A program made the position numbers and the translations under genes. A stretch of 64,000 nucleotides of DNA from Naegleria lovaniensis (lineage: Eukaryota > Heterolobosea > Eutetramitea > Acrasida > Naegleriidae): positions 496,001 to 560,000 of the forward strand of contig NW_025407849.1 in the NCBI RefSeq assembly GCF_003324165.1, given 5' to 3'. Positions 22,319-34,051 of the stretch are shown in pieces (position 1 is the stretch's first letter; each line of letters starts with the position of its first letter). The notes beneath the pieces are model-generated. The model did not search any database. It saw nothing but the letters and a program-made list of their open reading frames with translations, and was not told where the DNA came from.

Positions 22319-23500
22319 ATGAACAGTGAGGAATTGCTTGCTCAATTAATGGATAGCAAGAAGAAGGCTCGTCCACGATTAGGTTCCGTTAAAATGGATG
22401 CCAACACTCCCTCGGACTCACTCATGAAGGGAGGAGCAGGCATCGGAAGTAGTGGTGGTGTAAATGTTGTACAGGAGCATTCAAAACATTTGAAATGTAA
22501 GTAGTGTGTTGTGCTGGGGTTGTATGGATGAGATTGGCATTTTGTATTATTTTTGAACTTGCACCATCATTAATGCCTTATTTGACGCTTATCAAAATTT
22601 GAATTTCCAAATCATCATGATCATCCGGAACCGAAATGACCATGATCGGGAAAACCCATTCACGCATGAACAAATGACGACGAATGGTTGTTCTTGGTTA
22701 TACTTCTCTCATGACGCGTTGTTGCAATGAATTGTTGTGCCTCCTCATTCCAATCATGCCAAATAGTAACACAAAAGGATATGAAAATTCTTTTAGCCAA
22801 CTTTAAGAAGAAGAGTGATAGTAAGGGTCGAATCAATCGGGAACAATTCGAAGAGGTGATCCGAACCACCTTGTCAAGTTCTCTAGATCATCAGGCACTC
22901 GCTTCCGTAAATAAGATTTTTGATGTTTTTGATAGCGATAAGACTGGACACGTCGATTTTGTTGAACTCTCTACTGGTTTGAGCAATACCTTGTACACTG
23001 ATAAGAAGGAGCTATTGAAGTGTAAGTATTGCTAAGTGGTGAGATCATTGGGCGATAACCTCACCAAAATATAACAATTATCATTCGTCTATTTTATTTA
23101 TCTTGACCTCTTTAATGCACAGTTGTGTACAGCTTGATTGATATCAACAACGATGGAACCGTTGAAAAGAATGAGCTATTAGCATTCTTCAAGAAGTTTT
23201 ACCGTAAGTACTTGTAGTATTTTCGGGGGTTTTTGTGAGAACAAAGCATTGTTCCTTGTAATTATATTAATCCAACATTGTATCATGTCAAATATGACAC
23301 ATACAGTTGGACAAGCCAAAATGAATGGATACAGGCTCTCGCATGAAAGGTGGCATACGTTGGAACAACATCTTTCCTTTGCATTCGATCGAATGGATTT
23401 AGACGGAAGTGGTGCAATTGACTATGAAGAATTTATTGTTGCTGTCAATGATCCAGACTCTGCACTAGGCTATGCTTTTTATAACTGCATGAAATTTTAA
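22319..23500 (+). CDS. EF-hand calcium-binding protein, four exons
   Basis: Exons 22319-22497, 22768-23021, 23123-23203 and 23307-23500 join in phase 1 at every junction to 235 aa. After a 60-residue Lys/Gly-rich extension comes LTQKDMKILLANF and four EF-hand units. The first is degenerate (KKKSDSKGRINREQFEEV). The next three have canonical loops: DSDKTGHVDFVE, DINNDGTVEKNE and DLDGSGAIDYEE. Domain order and length resemble the calcineurin-B / neuronal calcium sensor / calcineurin-B-like group. There is no myristoylation start (MNSEE). The protein is likely a calcium-dependent regulator; its partner is unknown. Splice sites are GTAAGT donors with AG acceptors. Confidence 0.88.
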
Positions 23501-23678
23501 AACCAAAAGCAAACTTTCATCAACAATAAAATGTAAAGAGAGTTCTTTGTTTTGGTTGAACGACCTGGATATCCAAGCAAATCCCGCCAAACCAAAAATA
23601 TTTGAAAAATTCACAAAAAAAAATATCGAAAACCCACACTTGGTTGCCTTACCACTCATCATCACTACACCATCACCC

Positions 23679-25367
23679 ATGGCATCCAAAGAATTTAATT
23701 CAATCTTGCTCGGTCGTACGGCCGGACCACAAGGTACACTCACAGTTGATGCAAAAAAAGATGAAACATTTATATGGAAACCTATAGGTAACGAAGCGAT
23801 CATATCATCAGGAAGTTCTGTCGTTAAAAAGAACGAAATTGAAAAGTTTGAATGGCTCTACACAACAAAAGGTTTTTGCTTGCGGATTTGGAAGGACAAT
23901 GAAGATATGGTCGAATACATTGGATTTAAAGAAGCCGATTATGATGCTTTAGAATCACAAATTACACAATTACAATTAGAAAATGATAAGCCATTTAACA
24001 AGGTTGACGCTTGCGTAACTGGTGTCAATTGGGGCAAACCAGCCATCAAAGGAAACAACATGACCATGTATTTTGATAATAAGGAAATCTTTTCAATTTC
24101 ACTCGCCGATGATGTCAAAAACTGTCAAAACATTCCAAAGAATTCTGAATTAGTACTAGAGTTCAGAGACGATGATCCAGCCGATAAGAATTCGATACAG
24201 CTCACTGAAATTCGGCTAGTATGTCCGGAAGATACCGATGAAGACGGAGCTGCAGAAGATGGAACAAAAGAAAAGAGCACTGAAAAGAAACAAAATCCAT
24301 ACTCGGCTGAAACACTTCATGAAGAAATTGCTAAAAGAACAGCCTTCTCCAATGATACTGCCAATGCCATTGCTTCATTTTCTCAAACGCCTGTGGTCAT
24401 TCCTAGAGGTAAATACAATGTCGATCTCTACAAGAATAACCTCAGATTATACGGTAGAACTTATGCTCACAAGATTTTCTACAAACAAATTTCCACACTC
24501 TTCCTTCTTCCAAAACCTGACGAGAAACACATGTATTTGGTACTTAGCTTGGATGTACCTGTTAGACAAGGTCAAAAATCTCATTTCCATATTGTCTTTC
24601 AGTTTGATAAGGAAGCCAAAATCAAACCAGCAGATCCACTCCAACTTAACTATGATCCAAATGACTATCCAAAAGATGCACTCTCTCCCACAATGAGCGG
24701 AAAGACTTATGAAGTTTTTGCAAAAGTTTTGAGAGCCTTGACAGGAAAGAAACTCATTGGACCTGGAAAGTACAATAGTTTCCATGGCAAGAAGGGAATC
24801 AAGTGCTCACTCAAAGCCAACGAAGGATTCTTGTTCTTCCTTGAAAAATCTGTCTTCTTCCTTCACAAACCTGTTATTTATTTGAGACATGACGAAATCA
24901 AATCCATCAAATTCCAAAGAGCTGATACGACTGGAAGTGGCTCGAGATTCTTTGATTTAGTTTTTGTGTTAAAGAATGGTAAAAATCACACCTTCTCCAA
25001 CATTGACAAGAATGAATACGACGCTCTTGCAGAATTCCTTCCAAGTAAGGGTCTCAATGTTGAAAATATCATTTCTAGGGAACAACCAAATATTAATGAA
25101 ATACTAGGAGGTGAAGACGATGAAGAAGATGACGAAGACTTTGTTGATTCCAAGTCCGATGAAGAGGCAGAGGAGGAGGAAGATGACGACGAAGAATTTG
25201 AAAAGTTCGTGGAGGAAAAGGATGCCCTTCAATCCGAAACGGAAGCACTTCTTAAAGATGCTGGTGACATTGACGATTTGTCAAGTAAGAAGCGAAAGAA
25301 AGCAACTAGCAGCAGCACCAGTGACGATACTTCCTCTGACCCAAAATCAAAGAAGAAGAAGCAGTAA
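23679..25367 (+). CDS. SSRP1: SSRP1/Pob3, FACT histone chaperone subunit
   Basis: 562 aa from MASKEFNSILLGR. The order is an N-terminal POB3-N/SSRP1 domain (GLxxx-like WLYTTKGFCLRIWKDN), the structure-specific recognition PH-like domains (VVIPRGKYNVDLYKNNLRLYG, then KCSLKANEGFLFFLEKSVFF), an acidic stretch (GGEDDEEDDEDFVDS...), and a short basic tail KSKKKKQ. There is no HMG box, as in yeast Pob3 (HMG supplied in trans) and unlike animal SSRP1. FACT acts with Spt16 to disassemble and reassemble nucleosomes during transcription and replication. This is the complete copy; its 3' part from 24362 on occurs again after the assembly gap. Confidence 0.95.
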   Translation: MASKEFNSILLGRTAGPQGTLTVDAKKDETFIWKPIGNEAIISSGSSVVKKNEIEKFEWLYTTKGFCLRIWKDNEDMVEYIGFKEADYDALESQITQLQLENDKPFNKVDACVTGVNWGKPAIKGNNMTMYFDNKEIFSISLADDVKNCQNIPKNSELVLEFRDDDPADKNSIQLTEIRLVCPEDTDEDGAAEDGTKEKSTEKKQNPYSAETLHEEIAKRTAFSNDTANAIASFSQTPVVIPRGKYNVDLYKNNLRLYGRTYAHKIFYKQISTLFLLPKPDEKHMYLVLSLDVPVRQGQKSHFHIVFQFDKEAKIKPADPLQLNYDPNDYPKDALSPTMSGKTYEVFAKVLRALTGKKLIGPGKYNSFHGKKGIKCSLKANEGFLFFLEKSVFFLHKPVIYLRHDEIKSIKFQRADTTGSGSRFFDLVFVLKNGKNHTFSNIDKNEYDALAEFLPSKGLNVENIISREQPNINEILGGEDDEEDDEDFVDSKSDEEAEEEEDDDEEFEKFVEEKDALQSETEALLKDAGDIDDLSSKKRKKATSSSTSDDTSSDPKSKKKKQ

Positions 25368-25661
25368 TTTAGTAAAAAACTACTTGTTCACATGTTTCGT
25401 TTGGGTGACTGATTAAGGTTGTTTAAACGTGTCGTGCTGAACTCGTGTGGATGTGTTCCCATTGTTCTCTTCTCTCCCTATGAGAAACCTATTTATGATT
25501 ATTGGCATTCAATATTAAAAATTGACACCCTAGATGGGACTGTTTAGGAAATTTGTATATCCAAGTTTACAAAACATCACAGAGACACTTCTTTGATTTT
25601 GGGTCAAACTACTTGTTCACATGCTTCGTTTGAGTGCCTAATTAAGGTTGTTTTAACATGT
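25337..25661. repeat. Direct and inverted repeats at the SSRP1 3' end
   Basis: A 19-bp segment at the end of the SSRP1 coding region (25337-25355, TGACCCAAAATCAAAGAAG) recurs inverted and perfect at 25588-25606. Directly beyond each arm an imperfect direct repeat follows: 25378-25431 and 25606-25661 share AAACTACTTGTTCACATG and ATTAAGGTTGTTT. This reads as a local rearrangement that copied the gene's 3' flank. The same structure appears in the second contig copy near 28150-28473. Confidence 0.7.
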
Positions 25662-26031
25662 ATTAATTTTTAACGGCGGTATTGGTGATTCAGGAAGTAT
25701 GGGTGAGCAGCTATCCAAGTTTACAAAAAATCATGCTGCAACCTCCTTCGGCACGTGTCGCTCTAGCAAGCACTTGCAAAAAAAAATATCAAAACATCTT
25801 TCCTCCAATCATCACCTTGGCAAGCCTTGCGATTGATTTCTGAGAGAAGGAAAATTCATCATCATCGTATTACCGAACTCGTTTCCCATAGTTACTACTG
25901 GTTTTGTAAAGATCTTCTTTTCTAGTACAATCCTACTACTATAAGAAAAGATTAATCTTTGTTTTACTTCATACAATTAAGTGTGCTTGTTTTCCCACTA
26001 GATAGTGTGTATTCATTCTTTTTTCATCATC
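25662..26031. other. Intergenic before SND1
   Basis: Region between the repeated SSRP1 flank and the SND1 start. It contains a short repeat of the TATCCAAGTTTACAAAA block (25558 and 25712) and an A-run, but no supported gene. It presumably contains the SND1 promoter. Confidence 0.5.
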
Positions 26032-27162
26032 ATGTCTGCTTCCCTCGACGGTATTGTCAAATCAGTGGTTAGTGGTAACACCATCAAAGTTTGCCATCCT
26101 CAAAGAGCTGATAAAGAGAAAGTGTTAGTACTTGCCGATGTCAAGACTCCACGTATTGGATCCAAAAACGATGAAGACGAGGTATGTTCTTATCCAATAG
26201 TTGTTATAAATTAACTCATCGTGAATCATTATATATTTGCTCGTTATGATTTACATTGGTACAAACGACTTGAATTATATCATCCAATGTATTATTGCTG
26301 ATTCATTATAATCATCGTTCTCAATTGAAATATTTCAATTCGTCTGATTAACAACATCATTGGTACAACAACAACATTCTGGATCACTCTTTCCACTCCG
26401 TATTGTTATTATTATGGATTCGGATAATGACCACCATCATTCAAATGACACACGATCATCATCATGTGGCTCATGATTCTCTTCGAATAGCCTTTTGCCT
26501 TCGAAGCAAGAGAATTCTTGAGAAAGAAGCTTGTTGGTAAGCCAATCAAGTTCAGAGTCGATTACACTGTGAAAGAAACCGGCTTGAATTATGCCACCAT
26601 CTTTTTGGGCGACGAAAATGTGAACGAGGCTGTTGTGGAGGCTGGTTTTGGTGAAGTCAAAGAGGTCAAGAATCCAAGCGAGGATCACAAGAGATTGCTC
26701 GAACTCCAAAAAGTTGCCAAAGAAAACAAGATTGGAAGATGGGATTCTGGCAACAAAAAGATTGCCAAGACATCATCCAACAATGCCGAAATTGATACCC
26801 AACAATTGTTGAAATCATTCAAGTCGAAGGCCATCAATGTCATTGTCGAATATGTACTCAATGGTGCTACTTTGAAGGTCAGACTTCCAACTCATGAAGT
26901 TGTCTTGTTGAATTTAACTGGTGTCTATTGCCCACTCTTCATCAAGAATAAGAAGGAAGGAACAGAACTTGCTCAACCTTTCGCAAAGGAAGCCAAGCTT
27001 CACACTGAATATCGTTTGTTGAACAGAGATGTTACTGTTTTGTTTGAGGGTATTGATAACACTGGTAACTTGCACGGAAGTATCATTATTTCTGCCGATG
27101 AAACCAGCGATAAGCCAGTCACTTATCAAGAAGAATTGTTATTGACTGGTTATGCATCTGTC
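26032..27162 (+). CDS. SND1: SND1 N-terminal part, first contig copy (truncated at gap)
   Basis: Exon 1 is 26032-26181 (MSASLDGIVKSVVSGNTIKV), the intron is 26182-26490, and exon 2 starts PFAFEAREFLRKKL and runs into the N gap. It is identical in content to the start of the complete gene at 28844-31864, so it should be treated as the same locus seen on the end of the upstream contig, not as a second gene. The frame that appears to read through the Ns into SSRP1 sequence is an artefact of the join. Confidence 0.9.
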
Positions 27163-27172
27163 NNNNNNNNNN
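27163..27172. other. Assembly gap (10 N)
   Basis: Ten ambiguous bases. The sequence left of the gap (ending ...TATGCATCTGTC) reappears at 29974, and the sequence right of the gap (CAATGCCATTG...) already occurred at 24362. The correct join is probably an overlap with no missing sequence. Confidence 0.95.
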
Positions 27173-28178
27173 CAATGCCATTGCTTCATTTTCTCAAACG
27201 CCTGTGGTCATTCCTAGAGGTAAATACAATGTCGATCTCTACAAGAATAACCTCAGATTATACGGTAGAACTTATGCTCACAAGATTTTCTACAAACAAA
27301 TTTCCACACTCTTCCTTCTTCCAAAACCTGACGAGAAACACATGTATTTGGTACTTAGCTTGGATGTACCTGTTAGACAAGGTCAAAAATCTCATTTCCA
27401 TATTGTCTTTCAGTTTGATAAGGAAGCCAAAATCAAACCAGCAGATCCACTCCAACTTAACTATGATCCAAATGACTATCCAAAAGATGCACTCTCTCCC
27501 ACAATGAGCGGAAAGACTTATGAAGTTTTTGCAAAAGTTTTGAGAGCCTTGACAGGAAAGAAACTCATTGGACCTGGAAAGTACAATAGTTTCCATGGCA
27601 AGAAGGGAATCAAGTGCTCACTCAAAGCCAACGAAGGATTCTTGTTCTTCCTTGAAAAATCTGTCTTCTTCCTTCACAAACCTGTTATTTATTTGAGACA
27701 TGACGAAATCAAATCCATCAAATTCCAAAGAGCTGATACGACTGGAAGTGGCTCGAGATTCTTTGATTTAGTTTTTGTGTTAAAGAATGGTAAAAATCAC
27801 ACCTTCTCCAACATTGACAAGAATGAATACGACGCTCTTGCAGAATTCCTTCCAAGTAAGGGTCTCAATGTTGAAAATATCATTTCTAGGGAACAACCAA
27901 ATATTAATGAAATACTAGGAGGTGAAGACGATGAAGAAGATGACGAAGACTTTGTTGATTCCAAGTCCGATGAAGAGGCAGAGGAGGAGGAAGATGACGA
28001 CGAAGAATTTGAAAAGTTCGTGGAGGAAAAGGATGCCCTTCAATCCGAAACGGAAGCACTTCTTAAAGATGCTGGTGACATTGACGATTTGTCAAGTAAG
28101 AAGCGAAAGAAAGCAACTAGCAGCAGCACCAGTGACGATACTTCCTCTGACCCAAAATCAAAGAAGAAGAAGCAGTAA
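27173..28178 (+). CDS. SSRP1: SSRP1 C-terminal part, second contig copy (truncated at gap)
   Basis: Same coding sequence as 24362-25367, starting inside the gene at the gap and running to the same acidic stretch, basic tail and stop. It lacks the N-terminal domain and any start codon of its own. It should be read as the downstream contig's view of the single SSRP1 gene. Confidence 0.9.
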
Positions 28179-29974
28179 TTTAGTAAAAAACTACTTGTTC
28201 ACATGTTTCGTTTGGGTGACTGATTAAGGTTGTTTAAACGTGTCGTGCTGAACTCGTGTGGATGTGTTCCCATTGTTCTCTTCTCTCCCTATGAGAAACC
28301 TATTTATGATTATTGGCATTCAATATTAAAAATTGACACCCTAGATGGGACTGTTTAGGAAATTTGTATATCCAAGTTTACAAAACATCACAGAGACACT
28401 TCTTTGATTTTGGGTCAAACTACTTGTTCACATGCTTCGTTTGAGTGCCTAATTAAGGTTGTTTTAACATGTATTAATTTTTAACGGCGGTATTGGTGAT
28501 TCAGGAAGTATGGGTGAGCAGCTATCCAAGTTTACAAAAAATCATGCTGCAACCTCCTTCGGCACGTGTCGCTCTAGCAAAGCACTTGCAAAAAAAAATA
28601 TCAAAACATCTTTCCTCCAATCATCACCTTGGCAAGCCTTGCGATTGATTTCTGAGAGAAGGAAAATTCATCATCATCGTATTACCGAACTCGTTTCCCA
28701 TAGTTACTACTGGTTTTGTAAAGATCTTCTTTTCTAGTACAATCCTACTACTATAAGAAAAGATTAATCTTTGTTTTACTTCATACAATTAAGTGTGCTT
28801 GTTTTCCCACTAGATAGTGTGTATTCATTCTTTTTTCATCATCATGTCTGCTTCCCTCGACGGTATTGTCAAATCAGTGGTTAGTGGTAACACCATCAAA
28901 GTTTGCCATCCTCAAAGAGCTGATAAAGAGAAAGTGTTAGTACTTGCCGATGTCAAGACTCCACGTATTGGATCCAAAAACGATGAAGACGAGGTATGTT
29001 CTTATCCAATAGTTGTTATAAATTAACTCATCGTGAATCATTATATATTTGCTCGTTATGATTTACATTGGTACAAACGACTTGAATTATATCATCCAAT
29101 GTATTATTGCTGATTCATTATAATCATCGTTCTCAATTGAAATATTTCAATTCGTCTGATTAACAACATCATTGGTACAACAACAACATTCTGGATCACT
29201 CTTTCCACTCCGTATTGTTATTATTATGGATTCGGATAATGACCACCATCATTCAAATGACACACGATCATCATCATGTGGCTCATGATTCTCTTCGAAT
29301 AGCCTTTTGCCTTCGAAGCAAGAGAATTCTTGAGAAAGAAGCTTGTTGGTAAGCCAATCAAGTTCAGAGTCGATTACACTGTGAAAGAAACCGGCTTGAA
29401 TTATGCCACCATCTTTTTGGGCGACGAAAATGTGAACGAGGCTGTTGTGGAGGCTGGTTTTGGTGAAGTCAAAGAGGTCAAGAATCCAAGCGAGGATCAC
29501 AAGAGATTGCTCGAACTCCAAAAAGTTGCCAAAGAAAACAAGATTGGAAGATGGGATTCTGGCAACAAAAAGATTGCCAAGACATCATCCAACAATGCCG
29601 AAATTGATACCCAACAATTGTTGAAATCATTCAAGTCGAAGGCCATCAATGTCATTGTCGAATATGTACTCAATGGTGCTACTTTGAAGGTCAGACTTCC
29701 AACTCATGAAGTTGTCTTGTTGAATTTAACTGGTGTCTATTGCCCACTCTTCATCAAGAATAAGAAGGAAGGAACAGAACTTGCTCAACCTTTCGCAAAG
29801 GAAGCCAAGCTTCACACTGAATATCGTTTGTTGAACAGAGATGTTACTGTTTTGTTTGAGGGTATTGATAACACTGGTAACTTGCACGGAAGTATCATTA
29901 TTTCTGCCGATGAAACCAGCGATAAGCCAGTCACTTATCAAGAAGAATTGTTATTGACTGGTTATGCATCTGTC
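27173..29974. repeat. Second copy of the 2.8 kb duplicated segment
   Basis: Matches 24362-27162 with one 1-nt length difference. It continues at 29975 into the unique remainder of SND1, which shows that this contig extends the first one. Confidence 0.9.
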
Positions 29975-31864
29975 GATGAAAGAAGTGCTCCAAAATCTAA
30001 ATATGCACAAAGATTCAGAGCAGCAGAACAAAAGGCAAAGGATGAAAGAAAATGTTTGTGGGTTGACTATCAACCAAAGAAACAATCATTGGAACAAACT
30101 GATACCGATTTCACAGCTAGAGTTTTGGAAGTCTTGTCAGGTGATACCTTGAAGATTATCAAGAATGATGGAACTGAAGAGAAGATCAGTCTCTCCAACA
30201 TCAAGACACCAAAATATAATCCATATGCTAAGAAGCAACAAGAAAAGAAGGAAGAAAAGGAAGGTGATTCCGAAAAGAAGGGTGAAAGTCAACCATGGGG
30301 CTATGAAGCTAAGGAATTGTTAAGAAGCAAAGTAGCCGGAAAGGAAATCCATGTTGAAGTTGACTACAAGAAGGAAATGCAATCAACAAAGGAAGTGAGA
30401 AGATACTGCACAGTTTTGGTAAATAAGAAGTCAGTTGCAGTCGAATTGGTGAGAGAGGGATTTGCTTCTGTCATTAAACTCAGAGCTGATGAGGAGAGAT
30501 CATCTGCTTTTGACCAACTTATTTTGGCTGAGAATGATGCTCAAAAGAGACAAAAAGGTATTCATGGAAAGAGAAGAGCACCAAACCAAGTCTTTACAAA
30601 CGTTACTACTTTTGACGCTGTCTCCAAATTGTACAAATTATTGAGTGGAAAGTCAACTGCCACAAAGGGATATATTGAAAAGGTCCTCTCTACCAACAGA
30701 TTTGTTATTAACCTTCCTGGTGATAATTCTACAATCAAGTTCTCCATGTCTGGTATTGCTACTCCAACCACTGGTAATGACTTGGCAAAGGAAGCTTTCC
30801 AATATACCTTGCTCAACACTTCATGCAGAGATGTTGAACTTGTTCTCGAAAGTGTCCTTACTTCAGGAGACAAGCAACAACAAGGTGTCAAGCAAGGAGT
30901 TTTGTGTGGTCAATTGTTGATCGGAGGAAAGAACTTTGCTTACAATTTACTCGAGAATGGATTGGCCATTACTCAAGATTTTGCTAGAAAATTAAAGTAC
31001 TTTGATGATATGAAGGAAGCTCAAGACAGAGCTGAGAAGGCCAAGAAGGGTGCTTGGAAATCAGCTGAACCATTTTCTCTGTTCCCACAAAGAAAGAAGA
31101 AGGTCCGAGAACAAGAAGAAGAGGAAGTTGAAAGACCAATTTCCCAACGTTTCTCTGTTTCTTCAGCAAGAAATGCTCAAACTATTAGAGTCACTGATTT
31201 TGACGATGTCACTACCTTCTATTACCATGGTGCTGATGTTGTGAATAGATTGAAGGATATTGACCAATTAATTCAACAACTCAACCCAGAATCACTCCCA
31301 ACTCTTTCCACTCCATCTGTTGGTGCTTTGTGTCTTTCACAATTCACTGAAGATAACAATTGGTACAGAGCCAAGATTGTTTCTATCAATGATTCCAACT
31401 GCATTGTTTTGTATTCTGACTTTGGTAACAGTGAAGAGAAGCCACTCTCCTCCCTTAAACAAGTTCCAGCTGAAAGTGAACTCTTAAAGATGAAGCCATG
31501 TGCTCAAAAGGCTCGTTTGGCTTTCGTTAAACCACACAGACAATTGTTCAGAGTTGATTTGGAAACCCTTTTGAGAGATACTTTAATGGAAGGTGAATGG
31601 TTATTAACTGTTGAGTATGCTGATAATGGTATTGAATATGTCACCTTGCAACCAAAGAATGCCAAGAATCAAGATACCATTAACTCTCAAATTGTGCGAA
31701 GTGGTTTGGCATTTATTGACCGAACAGTTCTTCAAAGACATTTCAAGAATTTATTGGCATCCTATGAAGAGGACAGAGAATATGCTGCCTCCAAGCATTT
31801 GAACCTTTATGAGATGGGTGACTTTGGTGAAGATGATGCTGAATATGAGGAAGAAGAACTCTAA
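28844..31864 (+). CDS. SND1: SND1 / Tudor-SN, complete copy
   Basis: Exon 1 is 28844-28993, the intron 28994-29302, exon 2 29303-31864; 903 aa, close to the usual ~910. Four staphylococcal-nuclease-like repeats occur in order (GxVxxVxSGDTLKI-type motifs at about residues 7, 145, 310 and 480; e.g. ARVLEVLSGDTLKIIKNDG). A Tudor domain follows (GALCLSQFTEDNNWYRAKIV ... LYSDFGNSE) embedded in a fifth, split SN fold. SND1 is a multifunctional RNA-binding protein and nuclease involved in RNA silencing, decay of edited RNA, stress granules and splicing. The C-terminus is acidic (EDDAEYEEEEL). The N-terminal part also appears on the upstream contig. Confidence 0.96.
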
Positions 31865-32070
31865 ACTCATTTAGTTTTTTCAAATCACAAATGTTTTGAT
31901 GCTTTCATAATGACATTAAAATTTTAATATTATTATCATTTGCCATACACACTGCGTCACATAATGACGAACACTTGCAGTGAGGCATTCTTTTTTGTCT
32001 AAACTCCGTTTAGGAGAAAAGGAGTGTCAAATTGAACGTTGATCTATTTCGTGTTTGTTGCGACAAAAAA

Positions 32071-33905
32071 ATGTCTCTATGGATCTGGTTACTCATTCTC
32101 ACCATTCTTGTCGTTGCATTCTTTGTGGTGTTTTTCACAGACTATGTATTCTATTGGACAGATCCTGTCAATTGTCCTCCATCCGAATTCCCCTATCAAT
32201 ACGACATTAAAAAGTATGATGAAATCTTTTGTGATAAACCATTCGAAAAGACTGAAAAGAAAATTCTAATTGTCGGATGTGGTTTCAGTGGATTGTCAAC
32301 AAGTGCAGCACTCACTCGATATGGTATTCCATTTGATGTGGTCGGTAAGTTTTTCGTATTTTCATGATTCAATGACAAGTGTGAAATTTAATAATTTAAA
32401 TATTTTGTGAACGACATATTTAATCCTATTCTTTTACACTTTTCAAATATAATGATAAACATGTACAATTATGATATATTATTTTGAATATTCAAGAGGT
32501 AAACAATCAAATCGGAGGAAATTGGTTTTCTGGAGTTTATGAAACGGTTCACATTATCAGCAGCAGAAAAACTACAGAAATGAAAGATTATCCAATGCCT
32601 TCTTCATATCCCGATTTCCCATCGGCAAAACAAATGTTAGAATATTTTCTTGATTATTGTCAACATTATCGAATCAATGAACGATTGGCACTCAATACAG
32701 AAGTGACAAAAATTTCTGAAAATGGAGATGCCTATGTTGTGGAATTTAAACAAGGAGATCAAACGTTTTCAAGAGTATATAAGGGAGTGATCATTAATAA
32801 TGGACATCATTGGTCTCGAAGAATGCCTAAATATGAAAATCAAGAACAATTTACGGGAAAGATTATTCATAGTAAGGATTATAAGGAGCCTTCACAATTA
32901 AAGGGACAACGCGTGTTAGTAATTGGTGCTGGAAATAGGTATGTGATTGGATTATATTTTGTGCATCTGATTTTGTTCATATTGTAAATGGTATTTGACA
33001 TGTGTGAAATTGAATGTCATTCCTTTTTTCAACAATTTGAATTGAAACCCCAAACCAAATTTTTCAATCCAACAACAACAACACACAGTGGTTGTGATGT
33101 TGCTGTTGAAGCTGCTCGCTTTGGTGCTGAGAGTCACATTTCCATGCGTAGAGGATACTTCTTTTTACCTCGTACCTTATTTGGAAAACCAGCAGTAGAG
33201 CTCATTCCAGCATTCCTTCCGGTCTTTATCCAACAAATAATGTTTAAACTCATTCTTCTCGTAGTTACTGGAATTGACTATCAAAAAGAATACAATTTAC
33301 CAAATCCAGATCACAATCTTTTCGAATGTCATCCAACCATTAATTCTGAATTGTTGCAATTTGTGAAATTAGGAAAAATTCAACCTCACAGAGACATTTT
33401 GCGCTTTAAAGGAGGTAAAACCATCGAGTTCAAAAACGGAGAACAAGTTGAAATCGATTTGATTGTGTGTTGTACTGGTTATAACACTTCCATTCCATTG
33501 CTCGAACCATTTGTAGAAAAGAGTGAATTTGGATATCCAAAATTGTACACTGGAATTTTTGTTCCACACAAAAAGTTCTTGTACTATGTTGGACTTGGTC
33601 AACCCAGATATGGAGCTGGTCCATTATTGACTTCATCCTGTGATATGCTTGCTAAATTAATCCAATTACAAGACTCAATGAAATATCCAGTAGGAGATGT
33701 ATTGGCAAGTGTGGTCGGAGAGAAATTCCCTACTCCCCAAAAACCACACGTTTCTAAGGATTTGCTCATTGATCCCCATGTTGCATGGAAATCTTCTCGA
33801 TTCTTTTCCTTACTCCTCATTCATTTGATGCCCTTGTTTGAAAAGTTATCCATTATGAGAAAGAAACTTCCATTAGCACAACAGGAAAAGAGGAAACAAC
33901 AATAA
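32071..33905 (+). CDS. Flavin-containing monooxygenase-like protein, membrane-anchored
   Basis: Exons 32071-32344, 32497-32938 and 33089-33905 join in frame to 510 aa. The start ATG follows an A-run. An N-terminal hydrophobic anchor (LLILTILVVAFFVVFF) precedes the FAD-binding GCGFSG (KILIVGCGFSGLS). The NNQIGGNWFSG motif crosses the first junction region, and the second Rossmann fold for NADPH is GAGNSG, itself rebuilt across intron 2. FTGKIIHSKDYKEP is the FMO identifying sequence region, and CCTGYNTSIP the C-terminal ATG-type motif. It likely oxygenates N- or S-containing xenobiotics, or acts as a Baeyer-Villiger or YUCCA-like enzyme, at the ER membrane. Substrate unknown. Confidence 0.93.
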
Positions 33906-34051
33906 AATCTCTTGAAATAGGAATGATTATTGTTCTTCCTAAGTATGTGTTACTTCTCTTTCCTTTGAGTAATCCATTCCGAAAACCGTTTTTGAAGAAT
34001 TTGGGGAATAGTTTTGATGGTAATTTTTATTTTGAAATTCAGAAAAAAAAA

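Larger units (their letters stand above)
24362..27162. repeat. First copy of 2.8 kb duplicated segment (contig overlap)
   Basis: Bases 24362-27162 recur at 27173-29974. I found only a one-base length difference (gcaagc near 25767 against gcaaagc near 28579). The first copy ends exactly at the N gap and the second begins exactly after it. This is what two overlapping contigs joined with an arbitrary gap look like, so the genes inside are counted twice. Confidence 0.9.

Noticed and set aside
23549-23678. Upstream extension of the SSRP1 frame
   Set aside because: The extra residues precede the conserved SSRP1 start and begin at a non-preferred codon; MASKEF at 23679 fits the family.
24447-24785. 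112-codon minus-strand frame (repeated at 27258-27596)
   Set aside because: Antisense shadow inside SSRP1, duplicated only because the contig overlap is duplicated.
26518-27507. Long open frame joining SND1 to a second protein through the N gap
   Set aside because: The part after the Ns is SSRP1 coding sequence read in a wrong frame; the frame exists only because of the contig join.
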